64,000 nucleotides of DNA from an uncultured Clostridia bacterium. Lineage in GTDB: Bacteria; Bacillota; Clostridia; TANB77; CAG-508. The stretch lies in the NCBI GenBank assembly GCA_934154445.1, contig CAKPGC010000004.1, forward strand, positions 33,942 to 97,941, in the 5' to 3' direction. How positions within the stretch are numbered: the stretch's first letter is position 1; each line of letters opens with the position of its first letter. Position numbers and translations under genes: made by a program. This document shows, piece by piece, positions 1 to 9,314 of this stretch. Below the pieces are notes generated by a model. That model was not told where the DNA came from. It did no database searches and was given only the letters and a program-made list of their open reading frames with translations.

Positions 1-1
1 A

Positions 2-1150
2 GCTGGTAAAGGTGTTACAATAAAAACTTTGACAGCAAGATCATCTGTTTTAATGGGAATAGAAAGTTTAGCACTAGATGCAGAAGGTGAATATGGAGTT
101 GTTGCGGAAGCTCTAGGAGGTATAAATGTAACAATAAGCCCTAATTCAAATACAATAATAAACTTATTTGATATAGAGCCAGAAACAGTTAAAGATGAAA
201 TTACAGGAAAAGAAAGAACAGTTTTAAATATAGAAAATAAAGTTGAAGACGTTACACAAGCATTGCTAACTATGGCAAGAGGAAGTACAAGAAGTTCAGA
301 AGTAAACGAACTTACTAAACAAATAATTTCTGAAGCCGTTGCAAAAGAATATGTTGAATTAGGAATAAATAGTTCAATAGATAGTTTATACGTAGAAGGA
401 ACAGGAGCTTTTATAAAAAACAATTATTTAGGAAAAGCAAAAAAAGAAATGCCAACAATTGGATCTTGGTATAAAAGAATAGTAAAAGATGCAAAAGAAA
501 ATACAAACCCAGATTATCAATTCCATTACAGTTATTTAATAAAAGTAATGAAACAATATGTAAGAGAATTCAATGGACAAATGGCTTACTTTGACGGACA
601 ATCAACATTCCAATTACTAGATGATGTACCATTTATAAATCTTGATATATCTCAGCTTGAAGAAAGATTTGCAAGACCTCTTGCACAACAAATATTGCTT
701 TCATGGATTTGGGAAAAGTATGTTAAGAAAAATAGTGAAGATAAATCAAAAGCTGTAAAAAAGAGAGTTTTAATAGATGAAGCGTGGATGTTATTACCAT
801 ATCCAGAAGCAGTAGATTTCTTAAATACTATGGCAAGACGTGCCAGAAAAAGAAATGTTTCTTTGGCGGTTATATCACAAAAATTCCAAGATTTCTATGA
901 AAGACCAGAGGTTCAAGCAGTTTTAACTTCATCAGACACAAAGTTATTCTTAGCACAAGATAAATCAGAAATACAATATATAAAAGAAGTGTTTAAACTA
1001 AGTGAAGGAGAAGCAAATTTCTTAATTACATGTAATAGAGGAGAAGGATTACTAAAGGTAGGAAATGATTCTGCAGTTATCTCAATAAGACCAACGAAGA
1101 AAGAGTTCGAGTTTGTTGAAACAAACTTAAATAATATAGTAAAAAAATAG
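2..1150 (+). CDS. VirB4-like T4SS ATPase (C-terminal part, cut by window start)
   Basis: The reading frame is open from base 2, so this is the 3' part of a longer gene. It begins inside the nucleotide-binding loop (AGKGVTIK), continues with the VirB4-typical ALDAEGEYG and INLFDIEPE stretches, and has a Walker B motif (RVLIDEAWML) near base 775, followed by the ARRARKRN and VISQ segments seen in VirB4/TraC/TraE-family ATPases. These energise type IV secretion at the cytoplasmic face. The residue after the P-loop lysine is glycine instead of the usual serine or threonine. It heads a tightly spaced operon of membrane and cell-wall proteins. The family is secure; conjugation versus protein secretion cannot be decided here. 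Confidence 0.88.
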   Translation, partial: AGKGVTIKTLTARSSVLMGIESLALDAEGEYGVVAEALGGINVTISPNSNTIINLFDIEPETVKDEITGKERTVLNIENKVEDVTQALLTMARGSTRSSEVNELTKQIISEAVAKEYVELGINSSIDSLYVEGTGAFIKNNYLGKAKKEMPTIGSWYKRIVKDAKENTNPDYQFHYSYLIKVMKQYVREFNGQMAYFDGQSTFQLLDDVPFINLDISQLEERFARPLAQQILLSWIWEKYVKKNSEDKSKAVKKRVLIDEAWMLLPYPEAVDFLNTMARRARKRNVSLAVISQKFQDFYERPEVQAVLTSSDTKLFLAQDKSEIQYIKEVFKLSEGEANFLITCNRGEGLLKVGNDSAVISIRPTKKEFEFVETNLNNIVKK

Positions 1151-1170
1151 AAAATTAAAGGAGGGAAAAA

Positions 1171-2352
1171 ATGAAAAATAAAATTATTACAGTAATATTA
1201 ATAGTACAAATATTATTTAGTTTTTTCCTTGCCAATAATTTTGTATCTTTTTCTTATGAAGGAACAAGTTCATCAACATTTAATGATATGCAGACAACAG
1301 AAAATAATGTAAATGATACACTTGAAAATGGACAAGTAGATGTTGGTGATAATGGAAAAAAAAGTACGACTGCGACAACTTCTGTTGTTACTTCTGTTGC
1401 TAACACACTGATTAAATTTTTAAACATTATACCATCTTTAACGAGAACTTTTCTAACTATTTGTTTTGGTGATGATAATGTAGATAGTGTATATGGAATG
1501 GAATTTACAATACAAAAAGTTATTTTTAATGACGTTAAAGTATTAAACATAGACTTTTTTAATAGTAGAGATACTGATAAAACAATAGTAAAAACAATAA
1601 AAAATAATGTGGCAACATTCTTTGTAGTTTTACGAAATATTGCGTTAGTAATAAATTTATTAATATTAATATATTCAGCAATAAGAATGGCAATATCATC
1701 TGTAGCAGATGAAAAAGCTAAATACAAAAAAATGTGTATAGATTGGCTAGTAAGTTTTGTATTAATTATGACAATTCAAATAATAATGGCAGTAGCAATA
1801 GAAATAATGAAAATATTAAATAATTTTCTAATTAATATATATAATACTTTGGATGGAAATACAAAGATTGAAAATAATTTAATCAATGGTGTATTTGAAC
1901 ACACTTATGGATTAGGATTATTAATACCAAGTGTACTATATTGGATATTAACATTTTATCAACTTAAATTTGCTTACTTATATTTTAAAAGGGTTATAGC
2001 AGTAGGATTTTTAATAGTAATTTCTCCATTGGTTATTTCATCTTATGCTTTGGATAAAGCTGGAGATGGAGAAGCACAAGCATTAAGAGCATGGGCACAA
2101 GAATTCATAGTAAACTTAGTTATACAACCAATGCATATATTATTGTTTTCTATATTTTTTATAGCAGCAGATAATATAGTTAGTGTAGCACCAATTGTTT
2201 CTGTAATACTTATAGTAGGAATGACAAAAGGTGAGAAGGCGTTAAGAAAAGTATTTAAACTTTCAGATGTAAAATCTATGGATTCATTCGAAAAATCAAA
2301 GATTAGTTTTAGTAATATGAAATCAGTATTCAAACCAAAAAAGGATAAATAA
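1171..2352 (+). CDS. VirB6/TrbL-like T4SS membrane protein (paralogue 1)
   Basis: 393 residues with an N-terminal signal-like hydrophobic segment, a polar linker, then at least five membrane segments. It shares with two later genes in this operon a block reading LNIDFFN, then (about residues 174-196) AISSVADEKAKYKK followed by DWLVSF, and a later KAGDGEAQALRAWAQEF segment. This is the layout of VirB6/TrbL-type inner-membrane channel proteins of Gram-positive T4SSs. A good RBS (AAAGGAGGG) precedes the ATG, 20 bases after virB4. Assignment rests on topology, paralogy and position beside VirB4; sequence identity to VirB6 is generally weak. Confidence 0.72.
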   Translation: MKNKIITVILIVQILFSFFLANNFVSFSYEGTSSSTFNDMQTTENNVNDTLENGQVDVGDNGKKSTTATTSVVTSVANTLIKFLNIIPSLTRTFLTICFGDDNVDSVYGMEFTIQKVIFNDVKVLNIDFFNSRDTDKTIVKTIKNNVATFFVVLRNIALVINLLILIYSAIRMAISSVADEKAKYKKMCIDWLVSFVLIMTIQIIMAVAIEIMKILNNFLINIYNTLDGNTKIENNLINGVFEHTYGLGLLIPSVLYWILTFYQLKFAYLYFKRVIAVGFLIVISPLVISSYALDKAGDGEAQALRAWAQEFIVNLVIQPMHILLFSIFFIAADNIVSVAPIVSVILIVGMTKGEKALRKVFKLSDVKSMDSFEKSKISFSNMKSVFKPKKDK

Positions 2353-2355
2353 AAT

Positions 2356-3579
2356 ATGAAAAAATTTTTTAAAAAATCTTTAGATAAGAATACAATAAAA
2401 AAAATAATAATAATAATATTTATTTTAATATTAATTATTATTTTAATAAATATAATTAAATATTTTCAAGAACAAAAATATATAAATAAAGTTTTAAATA
2501 CAGAATATACAGAATATGAAGATTTTAAAACGGCAAAAGAATATATAATTTATAGCGGAAATACATACATAAAAGAGGTAGAATCTTCTGAAAATGATTT
2601 TTATAAAGATATATATATGAAATTTAAATATGACCTATATACAAATGGAAATAGTAATCAATATTTTTATGAAAGAACAATTAAGATAATAGCAAATACA
2701 TTAAATTATAATAACTTTAGATTAATAGATGATGAAAAAAAATTAGTCATAACAGTTTTTTGTAAAGACGATTCAGTAAAAAGCATTTATTATAATGGAG
2801 ATAAAAATTATTTTGAAAAAACAAATTCAATAGAAACAATGCAAAATGTTAAAGAAATTCAAGTAACAGATTTAAATATACAATCCAAAATAATAAATGA
2901 TGCAATAAGTAATAATTGGTATTTTGCAAAAATGAACTTTGGGCAAAGGACAGAAACAAAGGAAGAATATGAAATATACTCAAATGAAGGAATTAGAGTT
3001 AAAAATATTAATAAAAAAATATTCAATATAGTATTCTTAGAAAATTATAAATCAAAAATAGTAAATGATTTAACAGTAACATCTTCAAAAGAAGAAATAA
3101 TTGAAACGCTTGGAAAACCAACATTTGAAGATTATGGAATTATTGGATATAAAGGCAAAAATATTTATATATTTTTCGGAAATGATTATGTGTCTGTTTA
3201 TAGAATTGAAGAAGACACAGATGGATATGACAAATTCTTAGAAATACAAAAAGAATTTAGAAAAGAAAAAAATGTAAAAAGTTTAATTTCTAAATTAGTA
3301 GATTTATGGGATGATTTTGATAAATATGAAGTAAAGTCAAACTATGTAAATATTATATATAGCTTAAGGGGAATAAAAGTTCAAATAAATGTAACAAATG
3401 AAAATGGATTTATTTTTTACAACAATTATATTGGAAAAATGGATGATAACTTAGATATATTTAATTTCAAAGAATTAAATAGAGATTTACCAGAATACAC
3501 TTATGTTTATGCAACAAAAGATTTAGTGGAAGAGTGTGAGGTCGAAAGAGCAACAATATTTGAAGATATTATTTTATAA
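2356..3579 (+). CDS. Membrane-anchored protein of unknown function in T4SS operon
   Basis: 407 residues. A strongly hydrophobic Ile-rich anchor (about residues 16-38) follows a basic N-terminus, so the remaining ~365 polar residues are probably outside the membrane. There is no lipobox cysteine. I recognise no domain. The gene begins three bases after the preceding stop and ends just before the NlpC/P60-VirB6 gene, so it is co-transcribed with the T4SS genes. Its role, perhaps as a bitopic scaffold protein, is inference from context only. Confidence 0.6.
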   Translation: MKKFFKKSLDKNTIKKIIIIIFILILIIILINIIKYFQEQKYINKVLNTEYTEYEDFKTAKEYIIYSGNTYIKEVESSENDFYKDIYMKFKYDLYTNGNSNQYFYERTIKIIANTLNYNNFRLIDDEKKLVITVFCKDDSVKSIYYNGDKNYFEKTNSIETMQNVKEIQVTDLNIQSKIINDAISNNWYFAKMNFGQRTETKEEYEIYSNEGIRVKNINKKIFNIVFLENYKSKIVNDLTVTSSKEEIIETLGKPTFEDYGIIGYKGKNIYIFFGNDYVSVYRIEEDTDGYDKFLEIQKEFRKEKNVKSLISKLVDLWDDFDKYEVKSNYVNIIYSLRGIKVQINVTNENGFIFYNNYIGKMDDNLDIFNFKELNRDLPEYTYVYATKDLVEECEVERATIFEDIIL

Positions 3580-3602
3580 ATGCAAGAAAGGAGGGAAAAG
3601 AA

Positions 3603-6600
3603 ATGATTAAAGATAAAAAAGTTTTAAACAAAATAATTTATAGTTTACTTATTGTGGCAATTTTAATTGTTTCTTTTCCTATTACTTCTAAAGCAAATTT
3701 AAATAGTTCAGATAGAAATAAAGTTGCAAATTTTGCAAAAGCCTTTATAGAAGAAGGAAATAGAAAAGGAATTTTAGCATATTCAAGAGACTATTCAAAA
3801 AGAACAGCAGGGTTTAATAATACATTAGTAGACGGGAAAATATATATGGATTGTTCTGCATTTGCGGCTTTTGTATATAATCATACATGTAATTTGAATC
3901 TTCCAGCTTATAGCCAGGATCAATTTCTTACAGATAGCAATTTTAGTGATGCATATCAAAATTATGTGGATGCTAACGGAAATAAAAGACCATTATCACT
4001 ATATGAAGTTAAAAGAGCAAGCGATTATAATATTAATCTAGAATTAGGAGATTTAATTCTAGTATATGGACACCATATTGGAGTATATGTAGGTGATGGA
4101 CTTATAGCTCATTTTGCAAACCCAAACACGGGAGCAGCTATTGCATCTTTACAAGGTGGATTTTTCAATGGAGCTAGTGGAAGTGCATCAGGAAAATCAC
4201 AAGATGTATTAGATGAGGAAGAAAAAAGTGTTACAACTTATGTCTTAAGATTAAAAACCACAGTTGATAGTATTGCAGGATTTGAGGAATATGTATGGCC
4301 TAGTGGAGAGGAAAATTCAACATGGCAAGATGAAAATCTAAATGAAGATTTTTCTTATGATGGAGTTTCAAGAGGAGAATTTGGTGTAAGAGTATTTAAT
4401 CTTGGCTGGATTATTAACAGTTTAAAAGAAATATTAGACTGGTTTATAGGAATTGTTACATATATAGTAAGGGCTATTATTGTTGGATTGACAACACTGA
4501 TGGAGGACTTACCAGGATATATTATAACATTGGTTACTGATCAGGATTCTAGTTTTACAATTGATAAAATTATTTTTAATAAAGTAGATTTGTTAAATGT
4601 TAATTTCTTCAATTTAAAAACAGCAGTAGGCGGTGTGGAATTATCTGAAAGTAGTATAGTATATATTATTAGATCTAATATTGCTAAATGGTATTATATT
4701 ATTAGATACACTGCAATAATAGGATTATTAATTACATTAATTTATATTGGAATTAGAATGGCATTATCAAGCATAGCAGAGCAAAAGGCAAAATACAAAA
4801 AGCTTTTAAAAAACTGGGTAGTAAGTTTTATAATTGTTTTTGGAATACATTATTTCATGCTAGCTGTTTTAGAAATTAATGAAGAAATACTAAATTTAAT
4901 TGCTAATATACCGGTTGGAGAACAAACACTTTATGATACAATAAGGAGTCAAGCTTATGCAATACCTGCATCTATAGGATGGAGAGCAGCTGTTATGTAT
5001 GTTATCTTGGTAGTGTTAATGTACATATTTCTCTTTAAATATGTTAAACGTTTTGCAGTTGTTGCAATATTAACTTTGCTTGCACCTATTATGGGAATAG
5101 GGTATGCAATAGATAAAATAAAAGACGATAAATCTCAGTATTTAGATAACTGGGTAAAAGAATATGTTTTTAATGTTATTATTCAAGTTGTACATGCATT
5201 ATTATATACTGTTTTTGTTACTATAGCTTTTGATATGATGGGGTCAAGCATAATGGGCGTAACTTTGGCGATAGTATTGATAATCTTTATGTTTAAAGCA
5301 GAAGGAATATTTAAAAAAATATTCGGAATTAAATCTGGAATGTTAAAAGACTTAAGAGAAGATGGCGTTATAAAATTTGCAAAATTAAAAGCACAATTTA
5401 ATTTAGCAAAAGGAATTGTTCAAGCAAATACTAAAGCTGTTGGATTTTTTTCTAAGCCAGTAGGAGTGGCAGTTGATAAAGTCAATGAAAATAGAATACG
5501 TAGAAAAATAGATACAATAAATTCTAAAAATGAAGAATTGTTATCAAAGACAGATGAAAATGAAGGATTACAAAAAGATTTGGAAAATTCTGCAGATAGA
5601 ATGAAAGAATACAGAAGTGTAGGTGCCTATGATCAATTAGCAATGGAACATTCTAAATATAATGAAATATTAGATAAAATTAACTCAAATAAAAATGATA
5701 TAAAAGAATTAGAAAAATTTGAGGATGAAACAGTTAAAATAAATGGAAAGAAATTAAAAAATTCAGATATAAAAGAATTACAAGAAGCTATTGGAAATGA
5801 TATGAATAAAAAGGATTTTGCAAGAGCTTTATATAAACAAACTGGAGGAAATGTTGCTAATAAAATTATAACAGGATATAAAAAGGGAAAACAAAGATTT
5901 AAGGCTGAAAATGAAAGATATAAAGAATTAATGCAAGAATATAAAGAAGCTAAAAGAAGAATTAAACTAGAAAGAATTGCATCAGGAAAAGTATTAACCG
6001 CGGGTGTGAGAGGTTCAATTATAAATGCTGCAACTTTTGGAGTGTTAGATGCCGCAAATATGGCTAAAACATTAAAAAATGAAGCTAAAAATCAACCAAA
6101 AGAGCTTGAAACACCTAAATATAATCCTATAGTAGAATATATTCCTGAGAATACAGACACATTTAAAAATCAAACAATTGTTGTAACATTAAAAAGAGGC
6201 GTTGGACGAAAATATAATGAATTCCAACAAGATATTGTAACAAAAGAAGGAAGAAAAGAAAGTAGAGAATCTAAAAAAATATTAGAAAAATCATTTAATG
6301 TTTTATCAGAAAATTCAAGTAATGAGTTTGTTTCAGATATGGTAAGTGAAAAAACATTAACATATAAAGATTTAAATAAAGTTGTAAAATCAATTAAAAA
6401 GAGAGACAAACAATTAGATGATGAATTAATAACAGCTAATATGACTAAAGAATTAAGAAATAAGGCAGCAGAGAAAACAAACAAAAATATTAAAGATATT
6501 ACAGAAAAAGATATTAATGAAATGTTAGAAGAGTATGAAGTAAAAGACATCTATGGGTTGTTGCAAAATAGCGGAGTTACAGATAATAAATTAGCAAAGG

Positions 6601-7034
6601 AAATTCAAAAGGCACAAGAGGCAAAGATGACTAAAGAAGATATTAATACTGTAATAGATGATTTAGGAGAATCAACAAACTTCTACTTAAATAGTGATAA
6701 TTTGAAACAGCATTTAGAAGACATGCTAAAACAAAATATCTCTAAACAAGAAGGTAAAGATATTAAAGAAATAGTAGATAAGGATATAGATAAAGAAATC
6801 CAAAGATTAGGAAAAGATTCAATTGCTAAGCTTATAAAAATGGCAAGCTTAAACAATGATGTTGTTTTAGATAAAAAATATGTAAATAACGATAAATATA
6901 AATCAATGTTAAAAGACATAGAAAAAATAAAAAAACAACAGTTTATTATTGAAGAGTCAAAAGATAAAAATAAATCGAATGCAGAAAGCACTCAAAATAT
7001 TATTAGAAGTATAGAAAAAAGGAAAGGAAAATAA
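3603..7034 (+). CDS. NlpC/P60 peptidase - VirB6-like fusion protein (paralogue 2)
   Basis: 1143 residues. After a signal-like N-terminus (about 10-30) comes an NlpC/P60 cysteine peptidase domain: Cys84 in MDCSAFAAF, His158 in GHHIGVYVGDG and a third polar residue candidate at His170. A VirB6-like membrane region follows (about 280-570), containing LNVNFFN and the KAKYKK block (about 387-409) shared with its two paralogues. The last ~560 residues are charged, Lys/Glu-rich and probably coiled coil, lying on the cytoplasmic side. The architecture suggests one polypeptide that cuts peptidoglycan outside and forms channel structure in the membrane. NlpC/P60 is secure from the catalytic motif; VirB6 is by paralogy and context. 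Confidence 0.78.
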   Translation: MIKDKKVLNKIIYSLLIVAILIVSFPITSKANLNSSDRNKVANFAKAFIEEGNRKGILAYSRDYSKRTAGFNNTLVDGKIYMDCSAFAAFVYNHTCNLNLPAYSQDQFLTDSNFSDAYQNYVDANGNKRPLSLYEVKRASDYNINLELGDLILVYGHHIGVYVGDGLIAHFANPNTGAAIASLQGGFFNGASGSASGKSQDVLDEEEKSVTTYVLRLKTTVDSIAGFEEYVWPSGEENSTWQDENLNEDFSYDGVSRGEFGVRVFNLGWIINSLKEILDWFIGIVTYIVRAIIVGLTTLMEDLPGYIITLVTDQDSSFTIDKIIFNKVDLLNVNFFNLKTAVGGVELSESSIVYIIRSNIAKWYYIIRYTAIIGLLITLIYIGIRMALSSIAEQKAKYKKLLKNWVVSFIIVFGIHYFMLAVLEINEEILNLIANIPVGEQTLYDTIRSQAYAIPASIGWRAAVMYVILVVLMYIFLFKYVKRFAVVAILTLLAPIMGIGYAIDKIKDDKSQYLDNWVKEYVFNVIIQVVHALLYTVFVTIAFDMMGSSIMGVTLAIVLIIFMFKAEGIFKKIFGIKSGMLKDLREDGVIKFAKLKAQFNLAKGIVQANTKAVGFFSKPVGVAVDKVNENRIRRKIDTINSKNEELLSKTDENEGLQKDLENSADRMKEYRSVGAYDQLAMEHSKYNEILDKINSNKNDIKELEKFEDETVKINGKKLKNSDIKELQEAIGNDMNKKDFARALYKQTGGNVANKIITGYKKGKQRFKAENERYKELMQEYKEAKRRIKLERIASGKVLTAGVRGSIINAATFGVLDAANMAKTLKNEAKNQPKELETPKYNPIVEYIPENTDTFKNQTIVVTLKRGVGRKYNEFQQDIVTKEGRKESRESKKILEKSFNVLSENSSNEFVSDMVSEKTLTYKDLNKVVKSIKKRDKQLDDELITANMTKELRNKAAEKTNKNIKDITEKDINEMLEEYEVKDIYGLLQNSGVTDNKLAKEIQKAQEAKMTKEDINTVIDDLGESTNFYLNSDNLKQHLEDMLKQNISKQEGKDIKEIVDKDIDKEIQRLGKDSIAKLIKMASLNNDVVLDKKYVNNDKYKSMLKDIEKIKKQQFIIEESKDKNKSNAESTQNIIRSIEKRKGK

Positions 7035-7035
7035 A

Positions 7036-9300
7036 ATGAAAAGATATTTAAATAAAATAGTAACAATTTTAATAATATTTGTTATGGTTTCTAATATACT
7101 GTGTCCAATTATTTATGCAGCAGATGAGAATGAAGAAGATGAAAAATTAGAAAGTGCATGGGAACTATCAGTTGGTGGAACAATATTAGATGGTATTGTT
7201 GGAATTATAAGTTGGATACCCAGAGCTATATTTGGTGCATTGTTTATGGCTTTTCAGACTTTGATTAGTGCTTTAGGTGGATTTGACTCAGGAATAATAA
7301 CGGTTGAAGATATTTTATTTTCAAGGACAAGCGAAACAGGGGCACTCTCAGGGTCATCCTTATTAAATGTTAATTTCTTTGATTTGAATAGTACTGGAAA
7401 TGCAACTATACAAACTCTAAGAAATAATGTAGCACAATGGTATTATGTATTAAGAAATCTAGCAATAGTATTATCATTAATAGTATTAATATATGTTGGA
7501 ATTAGAATGGCAATATCATCAGTAGCAGAAGATAAAGCAAAATACAAAAAAATGTTAACAGATTGGCTTGTGAGTTTTGCATTAATATTCCTTTTACATT
7601 ATTTTATAGTTATAGTTTTAGAATTAAACAATCAACTTATAACTTTATTATGGAATATGAAGGATAATGTCGCTTCAGCCAGTGATTATATGGGTAAGTT
7701 AGCAGAGAAGGTCTTTAATCCATCATTTATAGTAGGGTGGACATCCTTGGTTGTATATGGATTATTATTGGGTGTAACAATAGCTTTATTTGTTCAATAT
7801 TTATTAAGATTATTTACACTTGGATTTTTAATAGTAATAGCACCATTAATAACAGTTACATATTCTGTAGATAAAATGGGAAATGGAAAATCAGAAGCGT
7901 TAGATACTTGGATGAAAGAATTTACATATAACGTATTAATTCAACCTTTCCATTGTATTATATATTTGGTTTTTGTAACTTCAGCTTTAGATACTATAAG
8001 TACAGGAATGTATTCAGGTATTATATTTTCAGTTGGTTCTATATTATTTATTAAATCAGCAGAAAATATTGTTAGAAAAATATTTGGATTTGAAAAAGCT
8101 GGAAGTTTGGGTAGTACAGCAGCAGCTGGAATGTTGGCTGCAAATGCCGTAAGTAACATTAACAAAGCCAGAAAACAAGCAGCAAAAGCAAAAGATAAAT
8201 CATCTGGAAAAGATTCTTCAGGTGGTTCAAAGAAAGTATCATCAACAAGAAATGCAAATAGAAACATGAATGCTGCAACAAGTAGAAATTCACAATCATC
8301 AATAGCTTCTGGAAGCGGTGCAACAGGAACATCTGGAAGTACTGGAACAACAGGAGGAACCACAGGTAATACATCTGGGGCTGATAACACTTCTCAAGAA
8401 TCAAGCCAACCAGTTCAAAAGAACTTTGCAACAAAAGCAGGATCATTTATATTGAAACAAGCAGGAAACCAAGCAAAATGGGCTTTAGGCCATAGTGGAG
8501 CTGTAATGGGAGGACTTATAGGACTTGGCTCAACAGGTGATATAGGAACTGCAATTGCAGTTGGTGGTTTAGGAAATATGGCTACTAAGGGTATAGCAAA
8601 CAGTGGAAAGAAAATAGGTGGTTATGCACAAGCAAAAGCACAAGCATATAAAGCTAAAAAAGGTACTAAAACACAAGCGACATCTCAGATGAGCTTAAAT
8701 GAACAATATAGAAATGCAAAACAAAACTTAAATAGTGCAATGCAAGATTACGAAAATGATTCTATTGATAAACCAGATGATGCAATTAATAGTGAGATAG
8801 AAGATTATATGAATGGAAATTCAAAAAATCAAAATATACCAACAGCTAATCAAGCAAAATTGCAAAGTGCAATGGCAGAGTTAGAGAGTATATATGAAAA
8901 AATGGGTAAAGATAATGCCAAGGAATTGGCAACAAATGATGCACTTGATATGCATAATAAAATAAATAATGCGGTTGTAAATGCAGCAAATAAATTAAAA
9001 AATGCAAATGCTACATACACTACAGAGCAAATAAATGATTTAACAGCTCAAATCACAAGAGATATAGACCAGATGGCTGATAAAAATGAAAAATATCTTT
9101 CTAGTGATTCATATAGAGGCTTATCAAAAGTAGAAAAAGATTATGCAAAAGAAGTGTATAAAACAAAAACAGTAATGGAAACAATAAGTAAAACCAAAGG
9201 ACAAGAAGCAAGAAGAACACATGAACAGGTAAATAACAATATAATTAAGGGTGTACAAAGAAGAATAGAGGATGGAACAATAAAACTAGATAAAGAATAG
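7036..9300 (+). CDS. VirB6/TrbL-like T4SS membrane protein (paralogue 3)
   Basis: 754 residues with a signal-like N-terminus (Leu/Ile-rich, ending near Ala-Ala-Asp at about 31), then a membrane region with LNVNFFD, the AEDKAKYKK block followed by DWLVSF (about 160-182) and KMGNGKSEALDTW, matching the other two VirB6-like proteins in the operon. From about residue 370 the chain becomes Ser/Gly/Ala/Thr-rich and low complexity, followed by an Ala/Gly hydrophobic patch and a long polar helical tail. It starts one base after the preceding stop, so translation is probably coupled. Likely a channel subunit; the function of the long tail is unknown. Confidence 0.72.
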   Translation: MKRYLNKIVTILIIFVMVSNILCPIIYAADENEEDEKLESAWELSVGGTILDGIVGIISWIPRAIFGALFMAFQTLISALGGFDSGIITVEDILFSRTSETGALSGSSLLNVNFFDLNSTGNATIQTLRNNVAQWYYVLRNLAIVLSLIVLIYVGIRMAISSVAEDKAKYKKMLTDWLVSFALIFLLHYFIVIVLELNNQLITLLWNMKDNVASASDYMGKLAEKVFNPSFIVGWTSLVVYGLLLGVTIALFVQYLLRLFTLGFLIVIAPLITVTYSVDKMGNGKSEALDTWMKEFTYNVLIQPFHCIIYLVFVTSALDTISTGMYSGIIFSVGSILFIKSAENIVRKIFGFEKAGSLGSTAAAGMLAANAVSNINKARKQAAKAKDKSSGKDSSGGSKKVSSTRNANRNMNAATSRNSQSSIASGSGATGTSGSTGTTGGTTGNTSGADNTSQESSQPVQKNFATKAGSFILKQAGNQAKWALGHSGAVMGGLIGLGSTGDIGTAIAVGGLGNMATKGIANSGKKIGGYAQAKAQAYKAKKGTKTQATSQMSLNEQYRNAKQNLNSAMQDYENDSIDKPDDAINSEIEDYMNGNSKNQNIPTANQAKLQSAMAELESIYEKMGKDNAKELATNDALDMHNKINNAVVNAANKLKNANATYTTEQINDLTAQITRDIDQMADKNEKYLSSDSYRGLSKVEKDYAKEVYKTKTVMETISKTKGQEARRTHEQVNNNIIKGVQRRIEDGTIKLDKE

Positions 9301-9314
9301 CGAGGTGAGAAAAG

